From contig JAZGUH010000945.1 of NCBI GenBank assembly GCA_037893225.1, positions 682,001 to 746,000 on the forward strand: 64,000 nucleotides of DNA, given 5' to 3'. The notes below the pieces were generated by a model. That model saw only the letters and a program-made list of their open reading frames with translations, did no database searches and had not been told where the DNA came from. Position 1 is the first letter of the stretch; each line of letters opens with the position of its first letter. The position numbers and the translations under genes were made by a program. This document shows, piece by piece, positions 11,391 to 21,512 of the stretch. The DNA is from Hippasteria phrygiana (taxonomy: Eukaryota; Echinodermata; Asteroidea; Valvatida; Goniasteridae).

Positions 11391-12388
11391 GTTGATCATT
11401 AACGAGTTTTGAAGTTTTGTTGATATTAATTTAAGATTAAGTATTTTAAATAAGACAAATTTAGATGAATTTTTTGTTAAAATGCCCGAAAAATAGATAC
11501 GTTTAACATTATCCCAAATGGTTGCCCTATATAAGACATGAATGTACAACCAGAAGCAACTTTGCAACAACAAGTGAGTGATGAAGAACAAATTAATAAT
11601 GAACGTGTTAAACGGGCAAGCGCATTATAGGCATAGATATGTTTTTGTTCCATCACTAGCGTATGGTACTTTCCGAGATATCAATGTTTAAATGTTAAAG
11701 TATTTCAAGTATTTTCAACACGCTTACAGAGTTGAAATAGATGTCACAGAACTTTGACAATAGAGGAACAGGCTTTGGAAACGAAAAAATACAACATGAA
11801 CAATTTGAGGGAAATCGTGATTTTTTGCCGAGCGATGCCTCATCTGGTTTTGGTCGTCCGCCGTCTCTGGAATTGAGAACGCGAAAATAGTCTGGAAATG
11901 CCAGAAATAATGGGCTTCTGCGGTCTATGGTAATTAATCCTGCACTTGTCTTCCTCGGCATGACGCAAGAACCGCTCCGCGCGTGGGACTTCAGCCAGAC
12001 AACCAACAAACGTGGGGGGACGTATTTAAACTATCTCCATGCCAACCATATATCTTAGTTATTAATAATGCGGGTTTTTCTTCCCCTTTTTGACAAACGA
12101 AGATAAATCGCAAAGAACTCGAGACGGAATTATTTGAAGGGACCGAGTGGGAATATACTTGTGGCGGGAATACTGCATTCAGAATATCGCCACTAAGGAT
12201 GTGCAGAGACAGTACACAGAAAGTGTTTGAATAACATCAGATGCTATTGAATGAAATGAAGATTTCTAATGTGCCTGTTCCTTCTTCACATGAAGAGGAA
12301 TACAGAGCGGCTGCGTGACGTGAACAGCTAATTTTTTCCATGCTGAAGTGGGAACCAGACAAAACAGAAATGTCGTGCTTTAGCTGTA
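11391..12388. other. Intergenic, nothing recognised
   Basis: About 1 kb flanking the LTR element, AT-rich. A 104-codon minus-strand ORF (11695-12009) resembles no family I know and has no supporting signals. No tandem or inverted repeat stands out. Confidence 0.5.
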
Positions 12389-12690
12389 TATTCAGTTTAT
12401 CCCGCCTTTATTAAGTCATAGTTTCCCATGAACAATTTCAATATTTGAATACGAAAGGGGATGTAATGAGAATCTACACCTAGGCCTATGTTTGTAAGAA
12501 ATCAAAACTCTATTGTGGAATTGTTTGAATAAAACATAGGCCTATTATGGTCAAGAAAGTGTATTTTTGGACTGAACACTGCATTTTAACCTGATTTTTG
12601 TGAACACAAATTTCCTCATTTCCGGTTGGTCGTACTATTGCTACCTAATGAGCGGCCTTTTACGGGTTTGCCCGTAAAATGTAAAGCGCA
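12389..12690 (+). repeat. Dispersed repeat, copy 1 (partner at 24778-25070)
   Basis: About 270 bp shared in the same orientation with 24778-25070. The shared landmarks are TTCAGTTTATCCC, CCCATGAACAATTTCAATAT, GTGTATTTTTGGACT, TTTTGTGAACACAAATTTCC and a terminal ACGGGTTTGC. Copy 1 carries an extra AGGCCTA-containing segment. The 24-kb copy belongs to a longer CACTGTAAA-ended element, so this is probably its 3' half. Confidence 0.8.
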
Positions 12691-12934
12691 GTCAATTTAC
12701 AGTTACAATGCACCTAATGTATATTTATTATTATTTATTATTCATATATTGCCTGTGCTCTTTTCGGGTATTAAAATTATAAATATCCGTAAACCGTGCA
12801 GTTGTCGCATTTTAGTTCCCTTTCACGGCAGTTTTTGTATAGAAAAGAGACACATTTGTAAAATCCCCGTTTTAACTATATTCAACAAAATAGAGTACTC
12901 GTCAAACAATATGAATACATTTTCAAAGTGAACA

Positions 12935-13012
12935 AAGAAACTGGCAGGAGCGGGATTCGAACCTGCGACCTATGTTGGCGGTCTCCCAAATTGTCAGTAT
13001 CTTTGTTCAGGT
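12935..13012 (-). repeat. tRNA-like repeat, deleted copy
   Basis: Begins with the same GTGAACAAAGAAACTGGCAG flank and T-arm (GGGATTCGAACCTGCGACCT) as the pair at 13209-13377. It then jumps directly to the spacer ATGTTGGCGGTCTCCC, skipping the tRNA 5' half. It is best explained as an inverted copy of the 13302-13377 unit plus spacer with an internal deletion of about 45 bp. Confidence 0.75.
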
Positions 13013-13208
13013 GGCCGCTAGTCAGAAGTCATAAACCCAGAATGCCGTATAGCCAGGGATCACACCCAATTTTACGATACAACCTGGGAAGCGACATTGT
13101 GGGGATTCCTCATTGAGGATACGCCTTTTTAACATATAATTCGTCAAACAATCCACAAGGGAAACTGACTAGGTAAATATGAATACATTTTTAAAGTAAC
13201 CAAAGAAA

Positions 13209-13283
13209 CTGGCAGGAGCGGGATTCGAACCTGCGACCTCCGGAATACCGTACCGGCGCTCTACCAACTGAGCTACTGACAAT
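13209..13283 (-). repeat. tRNA-like unit, minus strand of a head-to-head pair
   Basis: On the minus strand it reads as a tRNA-like body: D-arm GCTCAGTTGGTAGAGC (A box), anticodon arm between CCGG and CCGG, and T-arm GGTCGCAGGTTCGAATCCC (B box), ending CTGCCAG. The anticodon loop lacks the expected U33, so a functional tRNA is unlikely. It is one arm of an inverted pair with 13302-13377 around a 19-bp spacer. Probably a tRNA-derived SINE head or tRNA pseudogene. Confidence 0.8.
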
Positions 13284-13301
13284 TTGGGAGACCGCCAACA
13301 T

Positions 13302-13377
13302 AGGACAAGATAGCTCAGTTGGTAGAGCGCCGGTACGGTATTCCAGAGGTCGCAGGTTCGAATCCCGCTCCTGGCAG
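13302..13377 (+). repeat. tRNA-like unit, plus strand of a head-to-head pair
   Basis: Nearly identical to the reverse complement of 13209-13283: GATAGCTCAGTTGGTAGAGC, then CGCAGGTTCGAATCCC. The adjoining TTTCTTTGTTCACTTTGAAA matches the flanks of the other two copies, so the duplicated unit is longer than the tRNA body. Both copies diverge from one point with their A boxes facing each other. Confidence 0.8.
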
Positions 13378-13549
13378 TTTCTTTGTTCACTTTGAAAAAA
13401 AAGGTTTGTCTGGTTCAAGGCAAACAATCTTCAGAACAAGTTTTAAAAATTTGGCGCTCGTGTACCTCAGAAGAGTACGGACAACGAACGTCGAGGAAGA
13501 CACCGAAACTCGAGCCAGAAACAAATCGTGGAAAGTGCATGTAAGCCTA

Positions 13550-14464
13550 GGTCACACTGTCACGATTTTTGGGACCACAGACCTCGATTAGTCGTAGCAG
13601 TTTTAATCGGGGTGAATCGGGAGAAAAGTGCCCCGATTGCACCATTACGGTGTACTACGGTTCTAGTACGATAGCGTCAGGACTAGTCAGGACTACTCTA
13701 CGATTACAGCCGATTACAGACGATTGCGGTAAGATTAACGACGATTTATGACGATCGACCTACGACGTACGAAGATTTGTCACGCATCACTACGATTCCC
13801 GGCAAATGGGCCCAAAAATCTGGATCTGGTCAGTCATCGATGGCAACGTGTAGAATGACTTGGCCAGCAGCGGCGTTCCCCCTTTTTATGCTGATCATAA
13901 CGTGACATCGGGAAGATTCGGGAACAGTCGTAGCGCCATCGTAGCGCTACCATAGGCCACTCATGGCGAATCGTAGCGCATTTTTGATAAATCGTAGAGA
14001 CATCGGCATCAATCGTCGCGTTGTCGTGGTCAATCGGGACTAGTCGTGGCGTTATCGTCATATATCGTAGTGGAATCGCAGCTAAACCGTAGGGAAACCG
14101 TAGCATATGCGTAGAACATAGTAGAACATCATAGAACAGTCGTGAATATTCGTAGTGATTCGTGATAAAAATAAACCACAATTGGCCACGGAAGGCCACG
14201 AATGCCTACAAGATGGCGCTACGACTGTGCGCGATTGAGTTACGATCGCACTGCGACTGCCCCACGGTTTGAAAAAATCGTAGCACTGCCACGACAGTTT
14301 TGAACATTTCCAAACTGTCGGGGGAGTTTGCCGACCAGCCAAGATTCATCACGACTCATCAAGATTCATCAGGGTTCACCAAGATGCCGCTACGAGTATG
14401 TCCACGAATCACCCGGATTTTGTGAATCGTGGGCTATCGTCGTTAAAATCGTGACAGTGTGACC
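13550..14464. mobile_element. 915-bp TIR element (MITE) with TA target site
   Basis: The ends match as inverted repeats, GGTCACACTGTCACGATTTT on the left and its complement on the right, both flanked by TA (13548-13549 and 14465-14466). The interior has no usable ORF. It is built from permuted short words (CGATTG, CGTAGC, TACGAT and complements), giving an almost low-complexity CpG-bearing texture. A TA target suggests mobilisation by a Tc1/mariner-like transposase, but this is inference. Confidence 0.88.
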
Positions 14465-14756
14465 TATCACAACTGTAGGAATTCAATAAACAATGCATAA
14501 TTTCAAACAAACTGTTGGCACATAATTTGCAATGGAAGTCAATTAATACTACCATAATAGATGATCCAACTGTTTTGCTTGTCTTTTATGAAAGTCACCC
14601 AATACCAGGCTAAAAGCCACTCTAAGGGCTACAACAGAGGTGGCGGGGTTGGCCACATTTTAGGTAGCCAGCCCTACTACACTTACAGTTTTCCTGCGTC
14701 CAGACCCAGGCGGGATAACCTTTACCGTTTATTATTTGTTTATTTGGGGGCATGGA

Positions 14757-14990
14757 TCACGAGGGCTAGCGTGAATTTCAGTCCCTATGAATTACGGGCC
14801 CATTGGTAGTATTGCACATGCCTATAAGTGAAGATAATTAGGAGAGTGGCAGGTCACGCGAGAGGGTTTACCCATGGAGGAAGGAATGGTTTAACCAATA
14901 ATAGGGGAAAAGAGTACGATTTTCACAAGAGTCTGATTTTCATATGACACCGGCATTCCAGTAGTCTATGGAATAGCCGCTCGTGCAACG
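14757..14990 (+). repeat. Dispersed repeat, copy 1 (inverted partner at 52285-52465)
   Basis: Contains TAGCGTGAATTTCAGT, TATTGCACATGCC, GAGAGTGGC, GTCACGCGAGAGGGTTTACC and CATATGACACCG. The reverse complement of 52285-52465 carries the same words in the same order. A further fragment with TTCATGACACCG lies near 30880-30925, and TAGCGTGAATTTCAG recurs at about 50747-50761. Confidence 0.75.
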
Positions 14991-15089
14991 CGACGAGCGT
15001 CTATAATATGTGTGCAGGTCTGGCGATTAATTATGCAAGACATCCGCCCTTAACCTCTAGATTTTGACCAATCAGCCTGCTCGTTTTTT

Positions 15090-15480
15090 GGACCTTCGGG
15101 AAACCGCTGATCAAGGCGCGCGTTGCTACCCGGACTCGTAACGCGCCCCGGATATGCAGTTGTACTATGCGTAGTATAGTACGGCGTACCGCGTGCGCGT
15201 GCTGGGGGAGCACGTGACACGCGCGGCGCGCGGAGGCATTTGAATTATTTTATAACTGCCATCGCATGCTACATACGCGCCGTGATGAATACAGAGAAAC
15301 TGGGTCAACTGACACTATACCAACCAATCAGTACCTTCGTCCACATTTCTTATCGAAATGACGTCAGAAGTTTGCAAAGTCCACTCCGATTGGCCGGCGC
15401 GCGGGGTCGCATAAATTAGCATGTCCGCATATATCAGACGTTGATATGCAATGCAATGCATGCAACGTCTGATACTCAGT
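15090..15480. promoter_or_regulatory. CpG-rich promoter-like region
   Basis: This stretch is far richer in CG than its surroundings. It contains GCACGTGAC (E-box, about 15210), CCAATCAG (about 15324), TGACGTCAG (CRE-like, about 15359) and GATTGGCC (inverted CCAAT, about 15388). A perfect 11-bp inverted repeat, ATCAGACGTTG at 15433-15443 and its complement at 15463-15473, flanks ATGCAATGCAATGC. Short ORFs follow on the plus strand (15441-15680), but none is recognisable. It could be a promoter or enhancer, or the GC-rich part of an unrecognised repeat. Confidence 0.4.
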
Positions 15481-16481
15481 CTAGCATTCCAGAGGATGCG
15501 AGGTTCACCTGCATTCTTCGTAGAATTTATGGTTGGCGATATTCGTGCCCGCTTGTTAATTACACTAATGCGCGCTGCACGATCAGAACATGTAGGAAAT
15601 CCTGCATCAGTTCCCGCCACTGCCAGGAAATCTCAGCCCAGAGCGACAGAAAGCTTGGCAAGGTGGAGAGGCTAGTTTAGTCCAATATAAATTCCTCGTG
15701 TTCGAGTAGTCGTCCTCCTCGTAAAGTAGGCGTGGGGGAAGAAGACATGCCGAAGACATAGTGGAGCCTGTCATGCAGCACCCTGGCACCCCACCCTGTA
15801 CACAGACGCCCTCCAGCGCAGCTACCCCCGTAGATCCTCACAGCGATGATTGCACGCAGGCTGATTGTCCATCGCGAGGCACCTATGCTAATCCGGTGCG
15901 ACAGGCCCATCGTGAGGGGCTAATATTGACTCATCGTGTCGTTCCATAAACAGCAACATTGTCGCCTCCCGCCACCGGCTGTTTAGCGGCCGAGTTTTTT
16001 AATGCATATTTAACGAGTGTATATATACAGCGAAGGCTAGCATCGGGATTTGGTGTAGTGCGTCCGCCGGCATGATACGGATCCCGGCGATTTTTTGTTT
16101 TGTTTTACCCAAATCGTCTCCTCTCTCGCGATCTATGGGGAAATTATGTTTTCTGAGACAGCCCGGGCTATCGAACATTTCTCCCTGGTGGTGAGGAAGA
16201 AATAACACCTTCAGCCTCGAGCCACCACTCACATGACCGACCTGATTTAGATGCAAATTTATCGTAAATAACCAGCAAATAGGTATCTCAGGTGTCAAGG
16301 TAATTTTGAGTCCGTTGGGTAAACAGCACAAAGAAGGCTCATTGCACTGCGGCATGTTTACTGTCCAAACATTCTGCTCGAATCATCTTGATTGAAATTG
16401 ATTCCAGCATTTCAGTTATGAATTTAGCAGGTTTTTGAAAGCATTACTAAAATCCTTTTCATACAAGAGCATTGCAATTAA

Positions 16482-17097
16482 AGGGACACATTGCCTTCAA
16501 ATGTCATGAAATTTTGCTGTTTGGAAATGTTCCTTATCTTTTATAAGAGTTGTTCATGCAAAAATCACGTATAATGTGTTGTAATAAGTGAGTAGTGATT
16601 ACAAAACAAAAAATTGGCCTCTGACCCCTGACATCTGACCCGCGAAACTACTTATTTCCAGTAGTAAATACCACCGTCTAAATAATGCGCAAAATACGCT
16701 GTAAGAGTCTTTAGGCTGGCGCCGCAGCCAGTGGCCTTGTAAACATATCAGATGATCGCCAGGTACCATTCTCTACCTCGCGACACATATCGCCAATGCT
16801 GCGCGCCGTGCCACAGTACATCAAAATGGATCAACAGAACGTGCTTCAACCACGGACGTATGGCTTCAACCAGCTGCGACTGAAAATACGACTGGTGAAC
16901 ACGGTCCACCATTTTGTGGAGTCAAAAATTTGGTTCTACAAAATGGCGGACCGTTTTTTGTCACGAAATTTAACAAAAACCACGCAATTAGAAGGGATAG
17001 TTATGTGAATCTTTATATTCTACTTTTAAAAAAGCTTCCCAACCATATCCATTTCAGTTTTATAGCCCAAATCGCAAAATCCAAAGCAATGTGTCCC
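16482..17097. mobile_element. 616-bp TTAA-flanked MITE
   Basis: Inverted ends GGGACACATTGC (left, after one extra A; right is the exact complement) lie between TTAA at 16478-16481 and TTAA at 17098-17101. The interior has a GC-rich core around 16720-16930 containing the mirrored words CCACCATTTTGTGGAG and CAAAATGGCGGACCG. No transposase. TTAA duplication is typical of piggyBac- and Kolobok-mobilised elements; the superfamily is not settled. Confidence 0.85.
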
Positions 17098-17769
17098 TTA
17101 AGTTAGTCCTCTTTAGTGAAGTTTCAGCAGTGACCGCAGATTGCAAAATTAACGCCAGTCGTGTTATTTTTGTACTACATTGTTAGAAATTTTCAGAAAT
17201 GGTAAACTGTCAGATTTTGTCTGAACCATGGCAACAAAACATGCATGTCAGAAGATCACGATGCTTAAAGAGACACCAAGTGACTGCTTTTTCTATTGAT
17301 GTCTTTGGCTGTCTTTCTTTCCTTTAGTCGTTTGAATTGACGCCACCGTCCGCCAAATTACCACTCCCAAAACAATGTTTGCAACCCTGTTCCGAGGGTC
17401 TAATTTCATCCTCGTTGTAAATCGTATAAGCAGCTAGTAATAATATCAAATTTACAAAAAATCTAATTAAGTATTGCATCTGTTTATCTGGATTGCACAA
17501 ATGGAGTTGCGTATTTTTTACTGATAATACAGAAGAGTATATTTTATATGCTAAATAGAGATGAAACATTAATGTTAGGTTCTTGTTGAGAAATTTAACG
17601 ATATCTGCTTGCACAACTTTGCTAGGGACACCATGTTTGTGGAACAGAACTTGTTTCTGTACTACCTCAGCATCTGTACTATACTCATATGTGACCAGCT
17701 CCACAAAAATTGGTATTATGTTGCAACATTTGAAAAATTTGCTATAAAAAGCTGAATTTGTCACATTTT

Positions 17770-18626
17770 ATGTTATAGGTTTGACTCCCAAGGCATTTTG
17801 TGTTCTCGAGATATCTTGATATATCTTTACTAATATTTCCCAATTTAACGGAAGTGCGTTTAGAAATATAGCCCTTTAAAGATAGTACACACCGGTTGCT
17901 TTTGCTGTAATTTTCAGAAATAAATGGATTTGGGGGTTAGTATTTTATAGTGTGCTAGCAAATACTGTAACACTGACCTGGTAAAAGTTTTGTGTTCATA
18001 GATGCTGGGAAAACAGAGAGAAAAATTATGTTCTAGTAGTCTGGTTCCCTGACCATACCTTAGACAAAACAGAGAAATTTATAGACGTCAGGGAATTATC
18101 AGGTCGGGGAACTAGACTATTTCCAACGATTTCCGGCCGACAATCTTTGGAAAACGATATAAATTTCCACTTTTCATGAAAACGAGAGCACACCAGCTGC
18201 CATGATTTCAAAGGATGCTTGATACTGCTATTTACAGACAGTCTATTACGGTATTTCGTAATAATTCAGTAGTTTTGTTTGTTGATGTTTGTATGGTGTA
18301 TACTACCTTTAAGCATAACAATTGAAAAGAAATGAAACAAAGCAATTTATAGCAACATTTTTTTTTTCATCTTTATTCATCAATACGTTCTGAAAACAGA
18401 TTTTAAAAATATAGATATAATAGCTAACAAACCAAAAACAAAGCAATTCTTCAAACAACCCACAAGCGCCCCCGAACAAAGATACTGACAATTTAAGAGA
18501 CTCCGAACATATGAAAAATATATGAAGATTTGTTTGCCCTCTTTACATAAGACATCCCTGCCCTGTATTGTGTGTGTTTTCGCACAGACCGACATGAAAC
18601 CTTCTTTTTGTAAAGCAGGTCACATA
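17770..18626. repeat. Diverged duplicate segment A, interrupted by a MITE
   Basis: The flanks of the MITE at 17880-18308 match 19770-20120 when the MITE is left out. Shared landmarks are GTTCTCGA...ATATCTTTAC, GAAGTGCGTTTA with ATATAGCCCT, AAATATAGATA, CCTCTTTACATA, GTGTTTTCGCA and GGTCAC...ATATG. Segment A is therefore the filled-site version of a diverged local duplication. Confidence 0.75.
17880..18308. mobile_element. 429-bp TTAA MITE (Kolobok-like), full copy
   Basis: The ends AGATAGTACACACC and (complement of right end) AGGTAGTATACACC are flanked by TTAA at 17876-17879 and 18309-18312. The middle holds a palindrome-rich core, CCAACGATTTCCGGCCGACAA, and a conserved phrase GGGGAACTAGACTA. 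Relatives occur at 26434-26740, 58959-59368 and, in part, 40035-40165. TIRs beginning AG with a TTAA target resemble Kolobok; this is an inference from ends only. Confidence 0.85.
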
Positions 18627-19700
18627 TGACAGATTTTACAAATTTTATCAGATTTACCACTACAGAAACCAAACAGTTCAGTTCCTCTTCCGGTTATATT
18701 TTGTACAAGTTCATTCGCGTGAGTTGGTGGGGTGGCGGCTTGGGCACTGCACGTCCACACATACTCACGTCGCGCCGCTCTTGCCAACGGAGGGCTATCG
18801 ATCTTGTGCGTTGAATGTAGCACTTACTCTGTATTGTCATATTTCTTGCGTAGGAGGTAAGTAGATACTGGTATTTGAAGCACTTAAGATGGTTCATTTG
18901 AGGAACGTGTTCATTTGCATATCTTATGTAGCAGTTTTTTTTATACGTCGTGCGCATAGAATCGGTCAATTGTTCAGATTGACTTGGCTGTGACGTCACA
19001 GTATTTACGACACTACTAGTGGCATTTTACTCATTTTACGTCCAAATTGTCACCGTATTTTTAAGGTGATATGCTGCACAACGCGTAAGCAAAAACTGAT
19101 GGAATCATAATTCATCCAGGAATAAAGTTGAGAATTACGTAACTATTTGAAATCGAAATTGGCTTTCTAAATGGATTTGAAGTTCTGTACAACAGGGCAA
19201 AATATGGCTTTCTATGCAAAATCGTATACGATGCGAGGAAGACATACTGAGTAAAACGTTTAATGGTATTGTGATCATTCAAAGTTTATCATTTATTTAT
19301 CGTCACGATTGTTGAATGACATCGGGATAATTTATGTGCATCATTATTATCCCCAAGTTTGTTTTCCCAAATGGTATCTGGTATCACACTATGGTTTAAA
19401 AACTCATTCTGAAATAAGCCAACAACGAAGGCACAGTTCACGAGCCGGATCGGTTCACGGAATTTCTGTACAGTAGCCGTTAGTCCAATAGATCAGCCAC
19501 GATAATATACGGAATTCACTGTGACATTTAGAGCCGATCTCTGTAATTCAAAAGCAATCGTTGCTTGACATGGTTTCAAATAAGCCGTGCCATCCACAGT
19601 CTGGCAAGGTCTGAGACTGAATGTATATCGACGTGTGGGTGATTGTGGTGATAGGAAATCAGTCGGGATGGATCCCAAACATGTACACTGCGCAAGTGCT
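18627..19700. other. Intergenic with a 14-bp CRE palindrome
   Basis: No supported gene. CTGTGACGTCACAG at 18988-19001 is a perfect palindrome with a full CRE core. About 250 bp downstream, GAAGACATACTGAG and AAACGTTTAATGG resemble 62095-62125, which lies a similar distance from another TGACGTCACAG (61872). The two regions may be old copies of one repeat. Confidence 0.4.
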
Positions 19701-19769
19701 GGTGTTGGGTGAACTAATGGTTCAAATGGGTAATAAATTGTCACATCATAAAAATGTGACATTTTGCGT

Positions 19770-20125
19770 TCTCGATATCTTTACAATTGCATACTCATAT
19801 TTTCCAGTTTAACAGAAGTGCGTTTAAGGATATAGCCCTAAAACATACCTATTTAGGGGAAAGAAATGATAAATTTCTTACCAACATTGGGTTTTTCATC
19901 TATATTTAACAATATTCATGTTTCTAAACAATAAACTATGAAAATATAGATAATTTTAGATATATTAATACAAACCAAATATATAGATATATTAATAAAC
20001 AAAACACTTAAATATACGAAGATTATTTTATCCTCTTTACATAGAACAGGCATGTGCGTGTTTTCGCATAGCGCGACATTATACCCTTTATTGTAGAGCG
20101 GGTCACCAAATATAGATAACGTATT
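19770..20125. repeat. Diverged duplicate segment B, empty-site version
   Basis: Matches the flanks of the MITE in segment A. Here ATATAGCCCTAAAACATACC runs straight on to GAAATGATAAATTTC without any insertion. It ends at the homologues of CCTCTTTACATA, GTGTTTTCGCATA and GGTCACCAAATATAG. Confidence 0.7.
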
Positions 20126-20687
20126 GTCTTGATTTAACACCAGTTTAACTTGCTATATCCAAACCTCCCCGTGTGGATTATCATATCAACAGAGTCCACC
20201 CCGACTTCTTGGAGTACCATCACATTTACAAATGATAGGTGGTGTTTATATTTCCACTTAAAGAAGCACAAAACATCCCCATCCTTTGGCACGACATCTC
20301 CAGGTGGGGCAGTGGCGCAGATGCGGGCGGGGAATAACTGATACAGGTGCGAAACAAGACTGCGATAAAAAACATAAGTATATTCACTATTCCATAAAAA
20401 AGTTGGATGCGGAAATGGGCGTGTAAACAAGCTCCGGTCGGATGAGCAGCGCGGACTATTTTGTGTAATGTACACAGTCACCATCGGGGTAAATCCAGGA
20501 CGGGGATGGGAAGGATTTACCCCTCCCTCACTTTATTTGGCCAGGGGATAGTCCATGAAACATCCCCCAAATTCTGAGTAACAGAACATTTTGTTTAGCG
20601 TATTTACAAAATATATAATATCATTTATTAGTGCACCCTTTTGAACAACACCCCAAGCTCATGATAACCCCCCGCAATTTTTGTTTA
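20126..20687. other. Intergenic, one unassigned ORF
   Basis: A 116-codon minus-strand ORF (20134-20484) contains ATAPPGDVVPKDGD and LSFVNVMVLQEV. It has no family I recognise, no clear start context and AT-rich flanks. Probably fortuitous. Confidence 0.3.
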
Positions 20688-20935
20688 CAGGCTAAATATT
20701 TTACAGGGTAACTCGGGCAATTTATTTAATTTTACTTATTTATTTATATATTTGTTAAATTTATTTATTTATTTATTTCAGGCTAAATCTTTTACAGGGT
20801 AACTCGGGTAATCTATTTAGTTTTACTTATATATTTATATATTTGTTAAATTTATTTATTTATTTATTTATTAGTATATATATATATACTGACGTTTTCC
20901 AATATATATATATATATATAACCCTGCATGGGTCA
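20688..20935. repeat. 91-bp tandem duplication and TA-rich microsatellites
   Basis: CAGGCTAAAT...TTTTACAGGGTAACTCGGG followed by TTATTTA-rich DNA occurs at 20688 and again at 20779, a 91-bp period. It continues into runs of TATATA at about 20875-20925. Replication slippage and unequal exchange explain it. Confidence 0.85.
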
Positions 20936-20969
20936 TTTGGGAGACATTCCCATAGACTTGTGCACAACA

Positions 20970-21245
20970 TTTTTTTAACTTTAATGTAACCTAACCCAAC
21001 TTTTCCCTTTTCCTACCCCCACGAATTTCAGTATGTTTATGTTTTGGACCATTCTCTATCGATTTAACCCATTTGCGACAGTAAAATTATCAATATTTAA
21101 GGGGGCTGTGACATTAGGGAGACACTGAAATGTCTCCTTAACGTCACTTGTCTCCCTAAGGTACAAAAAATAACTACAGAATGTCTCCCAAAGGTCCGAT
21201 CCAGGTGTATATACACACATACACACACAAAATAGTTATTATTAT

Positions 21246-21278
<33 letters not shown>

Positions 21279-21509
21279 AAAAGTACCTTTAAGGAGACAC
21301 TTTGTCGTCATTTTTTATACCTTAGCGAGACAAGTGGAATTAGGGAGACATTTCAGTGTCTCCCTAATTCCACAGCTGCTATTTAGAGGCAAAATGTTAC
21401 TGTCGAAAGTGAGTTGTATTGATAGAGAATGGTCCAAAACATAAATATACCAAAATTCGTTGGGGTTGGATAAGGGAAAGTGGGGTTAGACTTCATGAAA
21501 GTTAAAAAA
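20970..21509. mobile_element. 540-bp foldback element with microsatellite loop
   Basis: The left arm (20970-21186) and right arm (21287-21509) are inverted copies of about 215-225 bp. Mirrored words are TTTTTTAACTTT, TATGTTTTGGACCATTCTCT, GGGAGACACTGAAATGTCTC and AAAGGT. Each arm itself contains a small palindrome, GAGACACTGAAATGTCTC. The 100-bp loop contains TATACACACATACACACACA and a TTA/CTA trinucleotide run (about 21237-21279). No transposase. Confidence 0.88.
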
Positions 21510-21512
21510 GAA

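Noticed and set aside
4233..11393. A 7-bp AACAGTT target duplication around the LTR element
   Set aside because: AACA on the right side belongs to the LTR end, as the internal boundary of the other LTR shows. Only GTT remains outside the element on both sides.
13209..13377. Functional tRNA genes
   Set aside because: Both boxes are present, but the anticodon loop lacks U33, no Pol III T-run terminator follows at the expected place, and the homology extends into non-tRNA flanks.
13169..13427. ORFs with AQLVERRYGIPEVAGSNPAP-type text
   Set aside because: Spurious translation of a tRNA-like repeat; this kind of peptide is a familiar artefact of tRNA and SINE sequence.
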